From Diplocarpon mali (Eukaryota > Ascomycota > Leotiomycetes > Helotiales > Drepanopezizaceae): a DNA stretch of 64,000 bases. Position numbers and translations under genes: made by a program. The number at the start of each line of letters is the position of its first letter. Position 1 is the first letter of the stretch. This document shows, piece by piece, positions 32,240-43,314 of this stretch. Location: contig JAENRP010000010.1 of NCBI GenBank assembly GCA_024741835.1, positions 124,001-188,000 on the forward strand. The letters are read 5' to 3'. The notes below the pieces were generated by a model. It made no database searches. It saw nothing but the letters and a program-made list of their open reading frames with translations, and had not been told where the DNA came from.

Positions 32240-32678
32240 CATGCAGTTGGCTTGGCTAAGCTTTCGTATATCTGCCCGCACCTAGCGATGATATAGAGAA
32301 GAATGCAAGGGTCAGTGGGTAAGTAAGTACCGAGGTCAGTGTTTCGGGAACTTGATCTGTGGACGGCGCGAATGGGCGGCGATGGGGGGGAAATGCTGTA
32401 GGGGCTATTTTGTACATTGCGAATACGGTGGCGTAGAGATAGCTACACGTCTATCTGTCTCCCCATACCAAGCATCTGGTACAGGGTATCGGTATGAACG
32501 CAGCACTTCCGTGACACCCGCCACTCGACACATCTGTCACAGCCGAGCCCAAGCCTTCTCCATCCCAGCGTGCGACGCGACGCCTGGATTCTGGGACGTA
32601 TGTATCAGCAAAGGTAAGTTAGGCAGGTGGGGACCGAAAACAGACATCGCGCCGCCTCCCCCTCCCCCGCATGGCAGG
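32240..32678. other. Intergenic downstream of the Cys-rich membrane protein
   Basis: No gene supported. A + strand frame from 32352 runs antisense into the membrane-protein gene and has no domain. Confidence 0.5.
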
Positions 32679-34287
32679 TCACCGCGTCCCCCACAGCGCA
32701 GTCCACGCCGCGTTCCGGGCTGGAGAAGCCGCGGCCGAAGGCGACGCAGGTCTTGGACTTGGGCTTGGGCTTGCGAGCACGCCGCCCCGAGACGAAGATA
32801 GAGTCGTCGACCCGCTCCACCGCTCGTGATCTGGGCTGGGGCTGGGGCCGGGGCCTAGCGTTTGCGTTTGCGATTGCGATTGCGTTGGAGGGGGTGCGAG
32901 GGGGGCGGAGTCCAGGTCGCGGTCGTTGCTCACGTGCTGCGGGTGGAGGAGCAACTGCGTGGCGCCTTCTGGGGGGCCGCGGGGCTCAGGGAGCTCAGGA
33001 GGAGAGCTGCTCTCGAGACCGAGACCAGCGGGTGTAGGGCGCGCGGAGCCGTCGGCGGCGTCTCTCGAGACGGGGTTGCCCGCGTCGTTTGCGCGCCGTG
33101 AGCCGGGCGCGGGAGACCGAGGAGCGTGATACGGTGCGGGGCCTGCGGCCTCGAGTTCTGATCTTCCCAGCACGGGGGATGTGAGGGGTGAGGCCGCGCT
33201 TAGTTCGCTGCAGCGCCAGGCCGGTGGGTGGCTCTGTTGCGACGACGAGGTGAGCGCTGGCGAGGGGACGAAGGAGCTCTGGCGCCGGCCGTCACTGGCG
33301 GGATCCACGGCTGGCTGGAAGGTGGCGTGTTCGCGCGGGTACGAGACCACGTATGTGGGCCGGGCGGCCAGAGTCGAGCGGTTCGGAGGAGAGCTGGTGG
33401 ACGTCTCGGTGCTGAGTGTTGGCCCAGAGGAAGGTTGGCCCGGGACAGCGTGGAATGATGCGTGTTCGTGCGCGGACAGCGGCGAGATGGTGAATTTCTC
33501 CGAGTCGGGGAGGGAACCATCCAAGAGGGGTCTTGGTCGGCTGGGGGCTGTAAAGTGGTCGACCTCTGTAGCAGATGTAGCTATTTCTTGAGAGTCGGGG
33601 GGCACGCTCGTGGGAAGAGTGGCTGGGTGGCGCGGTTCATTGTACCGACCTGCTCCGAGTCAGATACAGAGCTGCAAGCTGCCTGCAGGACTTACCTCCA
33701 AACGGCGCGAAACAATCATCTCTTGCTCCGACTGGTATGCTCTGTGCCGTAGGTGAGCGGTTCAAGATGAAGTGTTTCGGGAGACCCGGGTCGTCGTATG
33801 GCTGGATGTCGCGCTTTTCCTTCCTGCTGCGGAGCACGTACCAGATCAGAACTAAAATAATGGAGATTGCTGCCACTCCCCCGACAGATCCAGCTATGAT
33901 GGGAATGATTGACTTTCCCGGTCCTGGACTCGGTGCTGGTGTTGAGCTTGAGCTTGAGCTTGGACTTGAGGTTTGCGAGGATGAGGGCGTGGGCGTGGAA
34001 ACGTCGCTGATGACCGGTGTTGTCACTAGAGAAGGAGTCGTAGCAGTTGCCGGGGTGGAGGGCAGTGTTGAAGTCGACATCGAGATAAGTGTCTTCCTCG
34101 TAGCACTCTCACTCATCGTCGCCCCCGTCGCCGTCGCCAAGCTCGAGTCCTCATCAGGACAAGAAGGCAAATCGCACACTTCGACCGAGCAACACCCCTT
34201 GAACCCGTTCGAGCACACATAGTACACTTTTCCTGAACCTGAAGGACATGTGCCATCGCCAGTCGCCCTCGCGAGACCAAGACGCAT
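32679..34287 (-). CDS. Single-pass membrane protein with Cys-rich N-terminal module
   Basis: Exons 34287-33696 and 33649-32679 give 520 residues. The intron is 46 bp (GTAAGT) and rejoins APFGGRYNEPRHP. The N-terminus has no obvious signal peptide and starts with a compact Cys module: GTCPSG, YYVCSNGFKGCCSVEVCDL and SCPDE (seven Cys). A Ser/Thr-rich stalk of about 80 residues follows, then one transmembrane helix (IIPIIAGSVGGVAAISIILV), an RSRKEK stop-transfer and a long disordered cytosolic tail. The layout recalls fungal wall-stress-sensor-like proteins and many unnamed ascomycete membrane proteins, but there is no WSC or Mid2 domain I can assert. The 3' end in GC-rich low-complexity sequence (to 32679) is less certain, since another frame is also open there. 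Confidence 0.75.
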
Positions 34288-35981
34288 GATTTTGCAAATT
34301 CAAAGAGAGTTGAGGGAAACGACAGTCACCCTCCAGCCAGAGCAGGGGCTGCAAGGCAGTGCGCAGAGGGCGACGGTGTACATAAAGACGTGGTGAGGCC
34401 AGACAAGCGGTAGGGGGGTCGATACACACGCAAACTTGAACGAAAACAAGCTCGGCAGCCGGTGCGGATGCACTGCAATGCTTGTGTACCTACCTGAGTA
34501 TGGCTTCTCTGCGAAGAACCTGCGGTCGGCGTATATCTCCCGCTGCAATTGCAGTTGTATGATCACGGCGCACAGTCTGTGCCTGGTGATGTTTGTCTTC
34601 TGAGGGAGTGAAATTGTTGTGGTTGGATATATGGCTTAGCTAGTCTACTTGAGGGACTAGCGGCGGATAGCTGCCGAGCGTAAGCGAGCTTCGTTTCCCG
34701 CGTCTCCTTTCTTGCTGGCCGAGCATCGATATCCTGCGCATAGCTGCATTGACCGAGCGCGGCGTCAGCAGCTTTCCGACGAGGCCGAGAGAGCTCAGAG
34801 CTCCAGAGGTGGGTTTACTCTCTATACTTCTGCTTCTCGGATCTGTCCTTTGGCAAGTCTCGGGATGTGTCGTCTACTCTCCCCGGCTGCCAGGGAGGAA
34901 ACACCATGAGCCTCATCCCTCCTGATGCCGAATCCTAGGACTCTTGAGTGCATTCTCATTGCAAGGCCTCCGACCAGTCTCGAGCCCCAGCTCAGCCTCG
35001 CTTAACTTTGGCGGCTTGGCCCGCTGTGTTGACTTTGGAATTCGGACTCCGTGCTGCAACTTGTGTTGCTTCAGGCACCGGAGCTTGGAATCGACAGATT
35101 CGTGCACACAGGTATGTAAATGAGTCTCGCGCCTGGGGTGGTCTCCGGCTCGGCTGCGAGGTAGCAGAAGTCAATATCACTTTTGGAGCTGTACACTCGG
35201 GCCATTCCAGATCTGACCGAAGACGATATGATGGCAAGAACGAGGTTCCGGTAGCGATATAACAAGACAGACACCTTACCTTGTCCTTCAGCTAAGATGA
35301 ACTCGGCCTGTGGTGTTGTTCTCATTCTTGTCCTCATTCTTGCCAATTGTGCTGCTCTGGGCAGAGTATCTCACCTGAGTCATCGCGCTGCCCTGTTTTC
35401 CTACAGCTGACCTTGCAGATGTGTCAATTACGCAAGCAAGAAGTACTTGCAGGCTACAATCACTCGTTACTTTCTAGGTGATTTCCACATGCAAATTCAA
35501 GCGATGAGCGTCTCGAGGCTCTGAGCTTGCGCACTCCGTCATGATCTGCCAAGCTTTATGAAAAAGGTACTTTTTTGTCTATTTGAATTAGAGCAGGTAC
35601 AGTACTTGCATACAAACAAAAGGATAACTAATAGTCAGATACCTTTTGCGAGGTTACACCGAACTCCTGTTCCGAGTATGAAAGATCAATTCTTGAAAGT
35701 CAATTGCATTCTTCAAAGTATAGTCTGACAGTCGTTTGCAGAGTATAATCTGAAAGTATTCTTGGCAGAAGGTATATTGTTATAAACTCTCTTCATTCGG
35801 CTCTCCCAATCAAATTGCCAAATATACGATTGCATTGGCGCCGCGAAAGGGCGATTACATCCGGTATGCTCCAAACTCCAAGGCTAACTTTTCCACGCCT
35901 TCGCCAATACAAACGCCACCCCCCCCCCCNCCCCGTCTCCCGTCTAGATCCTACACCCCAAGCCCAACACCGAACCCAAGA
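34288..35981. other. Intergenic region, no supported gene
   Basis: 1.7 kb between two leftward genes. A poly-C run near 35920-35934 contains a single N at 35930, a typical sequencing stall. Frames up to about 105 codons show nothing. Confidence 0.5.
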
Positions 35982-37284
35982 TCAACACAAACTCAGCCCC
36001 AAGAACCCGCACCACTTCCAATCCCACCTCGCTGCCACCTCTATCAGGTCCGCATTTAGCACGGCGACGCCGGCCTCCTCCAGCTGCGTCCACACTCGCA
36101 CCATCCGGCTCACCGGCCACGCGGGCACGTCCCAGTACCGACTGACCAGCCCGAGCGCCCGCGCCTGGCTGACCTGCTCCGTGACGGTCTGCAGCTGCGC
36201 TCGTGTGAGGCCCGAGGTGGAGACCCCGATGCTTTGGTCGATCGAAGTGCTGGCGTAGTAGGAGTTTGATATGTTGTACGTGGATGGGTTGGTGCTGGCA
36301 TTCGTATCGGTAGTGGGATCTAGGAGCGCGTGCAGCGGCGCGTCGAAGAACACATCCCGGTACGTGGCGTTGGCAAACTCAGACTCCAAGACCGACTCGA
36401 ACGGCGTGTTGCCCGTCCCGACGTGCGTAATGGCACCGCGGACGACGGCGCTCCCGTTCCAGTACGTGAGCCAGCCTCTCTCGCGGAAGGGCGCGAGCTG
36501 CGCCTGGACGGCGGCAAGGGTGGAGGGGCCGGAGGTCTTGAGGTCGGTGAGGAGGACCAGGGTGGTGGAGGGGGAGTCTTCCCAGACGCCGCGGGTGCGG
36601 GAGTCGGAGCCGGAGCCGGAGAGGGGCGAGGAAGCTGGCTCGAGAGAGTTCTGCTTCTGCAGGATGGTGATGAGGGGATCGAGGTACAGAGATCTGAGCG
36701 TGCGAGAGGCGCGCAGCGTGTTGTTCTTGTGCCCGACGTAGAGCTCGCCGTCGACGAGATGGCAGTCGGCCTCTACGCCCGTGATCCCCAGAGACAGCGC
36801 TTCGAAGAGAGGAACGCGCCGCCAGTAGTCGTTGTGCGAGTGGATGGGTCGGGGCATGATTCCTCGGCTGAAGTTGGGGAGCCAGGAGGGGAACTGGGTA
36901 TCGTTGTTACCTGGCTCGGGCTCTACCCAGTTGGCCACGATCCTGTCGAGACCATTGATGGGGAGCCGCGGAGGGGAGAGCCGGTGGATGAGATCGAGGA
37001 TGAGTATGTGGAAGATGCTTGGGTTGGTCGGTCAGTGGGATCTGCAGCAATCGAGCAATCGGGGCGGCCAGTACGTACAGGGAGACGACGGTTGCTAATG
37101 CGATGGCCGTTGCAAAGAGGTACAACATCCTCCGAACGAGCACCGGCCAAAGCGAGCTCTGAGGACCGCGACGACATGACTGCCGCAGCAGTGCGATGCA
37201 GCTTCTGAATCTTCCCTTGCGCGTAGTGGCGGCATCATCAACACCTTCTCCCACTTCCACCTCAACCTTGGGACCTGGTGCCAT
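35982..37284 (-). CDS. AIM6: AIM6-like PLC-type phosphodiesterase, membrane anchored
   Basis: Exons 37284-37079 and 37017-35982 give 413 residues. The start ATG at 37284 has the context GTGAAG before it. The intron is 61 bp with donor GTACGT and a CTGAC branch. The joined frame reads VVSLIFHILILDLIHRL, one membrane helix near residue 55-80. The catalytic-type segment is RPIHSHNDYWRRVPLFEALS followed by GVEADCHL and LYVGHKN, as in yeast Aim6 and other PI-PLC-like phosphodiesterase TIM barrels. TLVLLTDLKT and the DVPAWPVS region come later. Yeast AIM6 was named from a mitochondrial inheritance screen; its substrate is not established. Codon use is strongly GC3 biased in the 3' exon. Confidence 0.88.
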
Positions 37285-38305
37285 CTTCACCGAACTGTCG
37301 AGATCTCGTCGGATGGTCGAGATCCACCTTTGTGCATCTCGTTTTTCTCTCCCTTCAACTCGCTTACGTGCGAATTGTTTCTGAGTGGTGAGCCGAGACG
37401 ATTTGGAATATCTCTCGTTGCGTTTCAAGCGTGATTCATCTCGCGGTCGCATCAACACGGACACGTTCCAACACCACCTGTGCGGGTGTGGTTTGCGGCG
37501 ATGAACCCCCCCCCTTTTTTCGAGAAGAATCGCTTTATATCTTCTCATCGATTTGGAAGCGGGAGGGCTTCTCCTCCCTCGCAACCTTGAAGCCCCTGAC
37601 TCGGCTTCTGGCTCGCGGCGCGAATTCCCGGGCTTCTGTGATGCCCGTGGAAGCGGATCTGAGGCTCTGGGCATGGTGCCTCGTGCCCCTGCGGCGAAAA
37701 GGGACGAATGTGATGTAACATTGGGTCTATATTGAAAAAGCTTTTCCGTATCGGAATCTATAGAAATGCTTGTTGTGGGTAGTCTCGATTCGCAGCGCGG
37801 CAGCGTGGAAATCTGCAACGCGATCAATTGGAACCGAAAATGATACTGCAAGGCTTTGTCTCCTATGGTGTGACATTGCAAATAACCCCCTGGACATGGG
37901 CAATCAGTCGAGCTCTGCTGCCCAATATCTGGTCGACGAGACTTGCGATGTGGTGTCCGGTAGCACATTGCGCTCGAGTCAAGCTCCGGAAGAAACACGA
38001 ATTAGGTTCTGGCCTTTACTGGACTTGGGTCGGCCAATGAGCACTGCATCGCAAGATACCGGACCTGACATTAGAGAAGATACTGTCGCATCTGGAGGCA
38101 TTGGAAAAGGTGGGAATATAAGGACGTATACACGTGATCTTTGTGGATAGCAAGCTGTGGTACCTAGACCTTGATATAGCCTTGTAGGCAGAGATGCAGG
38201 GTCTTGAGTATAGCGGCGTTGTATATGGAGACCCTCAGCTGCGTGTGCACAAGTCAGCAGCTGGGTCTGCTGGGCTGAGCGCAACGTTTCATTTTGTCAA
38301 CGCTG
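37285..38305. other. Upstream region of AIM6-like gene, no supported gene
   Basis: A leftward frame of 363 codons reaching 37998 continues into exon 1 of the AIM6-like gene, but its upstream part is probably 5' leader, since the family-like start is at 37284. A short CCCCCCCCTTTTTT homopolymer pair lies near 37507-37521. Confidence 0.5.
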
Positions 38306-38675
38306 GTGATTGTTTTAATGATTTGGTGGTAGGAAATAGTCAGAGATAGAGGTGATTGTTTTAATGATTTTATAGTAGGAAAGAGTTAGAGATAGAGGTG
38401 ATTGTTTTAATGATTTTATAGTAGGAAAGAGTTAGAGATAGAGGTGATTGTTTTAATGATTTTATAGTAGGAAAGAGTTAGAGATAAAGGTAGTTGTTTT
38501 AATAATTTGGTAATAGCAAGGAGTTAGAGACAAAGGTATTTGTTTTAATAATTTGGTAATAGCAAAGAGTTAGAGACAAAGGTGCTTGTTTTAATGACTT
38601 GGTAATAGCAAAGAGCCAAAGAAATAGAGGTGATTGCTTTTGTGACTTGGTGGTAGGAAAGAGTCCGAGAGGTAA
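38306..38675. repeat. 46-bp minisatellite, about eight copies
   Basis: Units start at 38306, 38352, 38398, 38444, 38490 and so on every 46 bp (gtgattgttttaatgatttt, then a tagtaggaaagagttagaga-like half). The first copies differ at one or two bases; later ones diverge (gtagttg, gtatttg, gtgcttg starts), and the last two are slightly longer. It is AT-rich and non-coding. Confidence 0.92.
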
Positions 38676-39653
38676 TAGGTCAATGCAGGAGCCAGATACA
38701 TGACACGTATGTGTAAAACAAGATATCATTTCTATTTGTGCTTCTGATGAAATGCCATAACGTAAGCTTGCTCTCAATCAGACAATTGCAAAAGTAGCTA
38801 TAGGAAAAGAGCAATGAAATAAGGATAGACACAGGGTGCCGCCTCGACGGCGTTCCAACAAGAGGCCGGACTGCAAGCGAAGGCATCGAAAATCCAGCTT
38901 CTCGCGGGAGGGCCAGAACTCCGTCGAGGAAACCTCTTTGGAAGCTCGAGGGCGTCTGACTTGAGGTTCCTGCTGCCACCTCAGACCAGACCGCGGCCTC
39001 GAGACAAACAGAGCTGGGGAGTCGGTCAGGATACATGCCTCATCTCATACGCAGTGAGGGGGGAATCAGATGAGCACCCAGACACAGCTATTTTCGAGCA
39101 AACTCCAGACAACGCCGAGGAAACCTTGTCTCCTGCTGCCGCAGCAGGGAACGGGGCTTGGTCTCGCGATCCAGCGATTTTCTCACGTGGTCAGTGCCGG
39201 CTTCCTGGTCAGGTGTGATGGAGGCTCGCGATAGGTATTGATCTGACTGCGAGCCTGCATTGCAGATGTGCATTGTTGGGACTGCGATCCTGTACTCCCG
39301 ACGGTGCTGGCTCGCCGTATGAGCTCAGAATGCGCAGCTCGGAAAACGAGTGGTGGCTCGGGTGCGCTGGCCCGTGGAGATCCTGCGGCGCCAGCTTCCC
39401 CATACCAAGAGATCGGATCATTAACATGAGTTCGCGCTGCAGCCAGGAAGGGGGCGGGCGCGATATTAATAGACGCCGCGGGGATCCTCTGGTCCCCCTC
39501 ATCTTCCTCTCCCCAGGCGCTCGGGAAGAGGCTCTCTCCGCCGACGGATTCATCATGTAGCTCCTCGCCTCTTCTTCGACATTCTCACCGCTAAACGAAA
39601 CAAAACAAAACAAACACCAAAACAACAAAAACAAAAAAAACATCAGCAGCACC
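38676..39653. other. Upstream region of the Ala-rich GPI protein
   Basis: No gene supported. Just before 39654 the leader is A/C-rich (aaacaaaacaaaacaaacac and further AAC repeats), typical of highly expressed fungal genes. Confidence 0.5.
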
Positions 39654-40133
39654 ATGCGCCTCTCCCCCGCCGCCCTCGTCGCCGCCCTGGCCGTCTCGGC
39701 CCGCGCGCAGGTCAACCTGGACGACTTCCGCTCGGAGCTCGGCGGCATCGTCTCCTCCATCGGCGGGAACATCGAGGGCGCCTACGCCGCCGCCTCGTCG
39801 GTGCTCGGCGGCGCCCTCGCCACCGGCGTCCCGGCCGCGTCGAGCTTCCTCGCGACGGCCACGCCCCCGGGGGCCGTGGCCGGCGCCTACTACTCCTCCG
39901 CCCTGAGCGAGGCCTCGCAGGCCCTGGCGCGCATCCAGTCGGTGGCGGCCACGGCCACGGGCGCGGAGAAGAGCGCGCTGCAGAGCCAGGCGAGCACCCT
40001 CGGCGCGGCGCTCACGAGCCTCGGCGCGGCGGCGACGGCGGCGGCCAACGCGACGGCGGACGCGGGGGCGACGTCCCCGCCGATGCTGGCGGCGGTCGCG
40101 GCGGCGGGTGCGGCGGCTCTGTACCTGATGTAG
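39654..40133 (+). CDS. Small Ala-rich secreted GPI-anchored protein
   Basis: Single exon, 159 residues. The start has CACC before ATG and an AC-rich leader. A signal peptide (MRLSPAALVAALAVSARA) is followed by QVNLDDFRSELGGIVSSIGG, then an Ala/Ser/Thr-rich body with heptad-like spacing (ARIQSVAATATGAEKSALQS). It ends with a hydrophobic tail (MLAAVAAAGAAALYLM) that suits GPI transamidation. Third positions are almost all G or C, unlike the flanking DNA, which supports real coding. I do not recognise a named family. A cell-surface or wall role is inferred from architecture only. Confidence 0.82.
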   Translation: MRLSPAALVAALAVSARAQVNLDDFRSELGGIVSSIGGNIEGAYAAASSVLGGALATGVPAASSFLATATPPGAVAGAYYSSALSEASQALARIQSVAATATGAEKSALQSQASTLGAALTSLGAAATAAANATADAGATSPPMLAAVAAAGAAALYLM

Positions 40134-40480
40134 GCGGGAGGAGAGGGATGTAGAAGGGCGAGAGAGGGCGAGGGCCGCCGGTCTCCATGGACCGAGGTAT
40201 TCCGCGTCTGGAGGGCGTTTCGCGGAGCAGGGGAAGCGGCGGGGACGCGGAAATGTAAATCACATACCATGCGAGCGGCCGGCATCTCGAGACCACGCCG
40301 AAGCCCAAGCCCGCGAGATCTCGCGAGCGGCGAGGCCTGCCGTGGACCGCGGAGAGGCGACGTGAAGCCGGTCGACGCCGGAGCCGCGCTGGCCATGAAC
40401 GCGCGTGGAGGGGAGCATATGCGTTGCTTGGAGCGGAGGGAGATTGCCTGGACTATCTGCTGCGTGATGCATGTCTGCTC
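40134..40480. other. 3' flank of the GPI protein
   Basis: GC-rich transition into the simple-sequence array. Overlapping frames on both strands lack domains. Confidence 0.5.
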
Positions 40481-41165
40481 CTTGCTACGTGCTGCTGGCT
40501 AGCGACTACTTTTACGTGCTACTTGCAATCTATTCCTGGCTGGCTATTGCTGGCTATTTACTACTTTGACCTACTACATTAACCTACTACTTTGACCTTC
40601 TACTTTGACCTACTACTTGACGTGCTACTTGCTGTCTATCCCTAGCTGGATATTGCTTGCTATTTACTACTTTGACCTACTACTTTGACCTACTACTTTA
40701 CGTGCTACTTATTATCTATTCCTAGCTGACTATTTCTTGCTATTTACTACTTTGACTTACTACTTTACGTGCGACTTGCTGTCTCTTCCTGGCTGGCTAT
40801 TGCTTGCTATTTACTACTTCTACGTGCTACTTCTAGGTGCCACTTCTACGTGCCTCTTGCTACTTACTACTTGCTATGTGCTAGCTGCTATGTGATATCT
40901 GCTACTCGTTATTTAATACTTACTAATTGCTACTTACTACTTACTACTTGCTATCCACTTCTTGCCATCTACCACTTGCTGCCTTTTACTTGCTACCTTT
41001 TACTTGGGACCTACTACTTGCTATGTGCCACTTGCTACTTACTACTTACTACTTACTACGTGCCACTTGCTACGTGCTATCTGCTACTTGCTATTCATTA
41101 CTTCCTACCTACTACTTGCTGCCTTCTTGCTATCTACTACTTGCTACCTTCTACCCACGACCCAC
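40481..41165. repeat. Degenerate CTACTTGCTA-type simple-sequence array with nested higher-order repeats
   Basis: Almost the whole stretch is built from words such as ctacttgcta, tttactactttgacctacta and cgtgctacttgct. Larger units of about 65-110 bp can be seen starting near 40539, 40647, 40727 and 40793 (each opens with a ggctattgcttgctatttac-like phrase). It gives spurious Tyr/Leu-rich open frames on the + strand. Confidence 0.85.
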
Positions 41166-41729
41166 GACCTACCCTTGCTTCGGCCCCGACACGGGAGATC
41201 CATCTCCCCCTCCCTCTCCAGAGCCAGTTCGCAGAACGTGCGACAGCACCTCTCCATCCCCGCGTCGCCTCTTGCTCCCGCGCCATGCCACCGGGCCTCG
41301 TCGCCGTCCTCGTCGCCGTCCTCGCCGCCGTCCTCGCTCGTGGCCGCCCGGCGCATGTGCGGTCGTGACTCTCCGCGGCCAGGACGGTGGCTTCCCTCGA
41401 GTCCGGGGTTGCGACTCGCAGCTGCGGCGTTCTGCGGAGGAGCGACCGCGAGGGCGTGGCGACGGCGGCACGTGAGGCGGATGAGATCACGACGGGGAGC
41501 CCACGACGGGGAGGCCACGACCGCAGGCGCCGGTGACGGTGCAGGCGCGTGGAGCTGTCGGCCTCAACGTCGCAGACCGTCCTCCTCGTGCGAGAGATGC
41601 ACGACCGAACCACATCGCCTGACATCTGTATACATATGCGCCAGCCTCGCCGTCGCTCTCCTCCATCCCTTGCTTTGCTCTCCATCCGCACGCCACGCGC
41701 CCCAGCGTCCGTCGAGGGATCCTCTCCTC
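41166..41729. other. Intergenic, GC-rich, no supported gene
   Basis: A + strand open frame from the repeat array continues through here into the ORF at 41730. Text upstream of the ATG at 41730 is not protein-like. A cgccgtcctcgt-type trinucleotide-rich patch lies at about 41303-41340. Confidence 0.45.
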
Positions 41730-42683
41730 ATGGCCTCTGACGGCAACGAGTACGACGCGGACTCGCCGCATGGTCTTCCTCGGGGCAGCGTCCAGCAGCG
41801 CGGTTCGCCCGGAGACTGGCGAGAGATCTCCTCGTCCGCCTCGCGCCCAGCAGCGCGGAGGAGACGCAACATAGGACCGCGGGCCAGGGGCAGGGCCAGT
41901 ACCTTGGCCAGTATCAATACCAGTGGCAGTGGCAGCACCAATACCAATACCAGGACCAATACCAGCACCAATACCAGCACCAGTACCAGCAACAATACCA
42001 GCATCCATACCGAAGCCAACAGCCCCCTCCCTCCAATCAACACCATCTTACGGCCTGAGCGCAACCTCGCCGTCGTGTTTCCTGTGACGGCAACTTACCA
42101 CTCGCAACATTCATCCCACGAGAGAAACTGGCCCGACGATAGCGGCCCCAGATGCTCCTCACTCGCTGCGCCGGTCGTGACCCCCCACTACTCGCAGTGC
42201 TACGGGAGAGTCAGAAGCGGCCTCGATTCCGAGCTGTCGCGATACCGTCAAAAACGAGCTCCGCGACCAGGTCGTTCCGCGTCGAGGCCGTCGCGCCGGT
42301 CTCTGCCTGACTTTGATGCTACCTTCTGGCAGCCCCTCTCGGCACACTTGAAATCGACATCAAGCCGTCGTCCCTCGCTCGGAGGGCCTCAGCGCCAACC
42401 CGGGTTGGGAGACACCCCGCCCAGCTACCCATCCACCTCGTCCAGGAGGGAGCCAGGGCCTTTCCAGCAGAGGGTCGAATCCGCGGCAGGCCCGTCAGAC
42501 GACACCATGTCGCCACCAAGATCAGGAAGCCGGCCAGCGATGAGCCCTCCACCACGGCATCACGGCGACCTGGTGAGATCGATAGAGCGCTCTCCACCGG
42601 CCGACAGCCCCGAGCCGGGCGCGTCGACCAGGAACGCGAGGAGAGGGCCCAACAGCGAGGCACTTCGAGGCGGGCATTCCTGA
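41730..42683 (+). CDS. Hypothetical disordered protein with Thr-Asn-Ser repeats
   Basis: An open frame of 317 codons starts at the ATG at 41730. It is highly polar. Around 41915-42005 it encodes alternating Thr/Asn/Ser from an accaataccag-type tandem repeat. The rest is Ser/Pro/Arg-rich with SRRPSLGG and MSPPRSGSRP motifs. There is no domain. A GTGAGA donor near 42572 could splice to an acceptor at about 42691, and a second + strand frame (no ATG) is also long here, so the 3' half is uncertain. It may not be a gene. Confidence 0.3.
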   Translation: MASDGNEYDADSPHGLPRGSVQQRGSPGDWREISSSASRPAARRRRNIGPRARGRASTLASINTSGSGSTNTNTRTNTSTNTSTSTSNNTSIHTEANSPLPPINTILRPERNLAVVFPVTATYHSQHSSHERNWPDDSGPRCSSLAAPVVTPHYSQCYGRVRSGLDSELSRYRQKRAPRPGRSASRPSRRSLPDFDATFWQPLSAHLKSTSSRRPSLGGPQRQPGLGDTPPSYPSTSSRREPGPFQQRVESAAGPSDDTMSPPRSGSRPAMSPPPRHHGDLVRSIERSPPADSPEPGASTRNARRGPNSEALRGGHS

Positions 42684-43314
42684 TCGCAGGTCGGCCCCTC
42701 CTCCGCCGTGGCCTCCTGGTGCGAGACCCAGACGAGCGTGGGGCTCGTCTGGGAGAAGCATTGCTTTCCAAGCCTTCACAGCGCTGCTCCATGCGAGCGA
42801 ACACGCTCCTGGCTCCGTCATGATCGGGAGCCGCGACCGAAGGGCAGGGCACGATGCGACGGAGGGAGTGGAAGGGGGCCGGTATCCTGCGCAGGGCCTC
42901 GCACTGTCTAGATGGACGGGGCGGACACCAAACCGGCGCGGCGAGCAGTGTACGAGAAGAGGCGGGCATTTTAAGCAGAGGCCCGAATTGATGTCATGAT
43001 CCCCCATGCTAAAAGCCCCCGTCGCGACCTGGTGGTAAGATCGCCGTCAAGGTGCAACATGAGTCCCTGTGAAAGTCTGCGGCGCGGCGAACGACCCGGA
43101 CAACCCCCTCCCTTGGCTGACTTCCCCCCTCTACACGCTTCCGAGGAATCACGGCTCCCGTGCAGAGGAGCCTTCACAGGGGCAGAGGAGAATCAAAATC
43201 ATGTTCGTCGCTAAAGCGCGCCAGCGTGTCACATCAGTCATCTCCACCCATCATATCCCGATCAAGTGCGAGGGCGAAAACCTCCTCAGTCGTGCTCTCC
43301 TCCTCGATAGCTAT
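42684..43314. other. Intergenic, no supported gene
   Basis: GC-rich with overlapping open frames on both strands, none with a recognisable domain. Confidence 0.45.

Noticed and set aside
36330..37208. 292-codon + strand frame rich in Gly and Arg
   Set aside because: It is antisense to the AIM6-like gene and follows its GC3 bias; there is no domain.
41301..41345. CRISPR-like short repeats (cgccgtcctcgt)
   Set aside because: They are contiguous trinucleotide-biased GC repeats without spacers, in a eukaryotic genome.
40962..41729. N-terminal extension of the ORF at 41730 through the CTACTTG array
   Set aside because: The Tyr/Leu-rich text is just translation of the simple repeat and does not resemble a signal peptide or domain.
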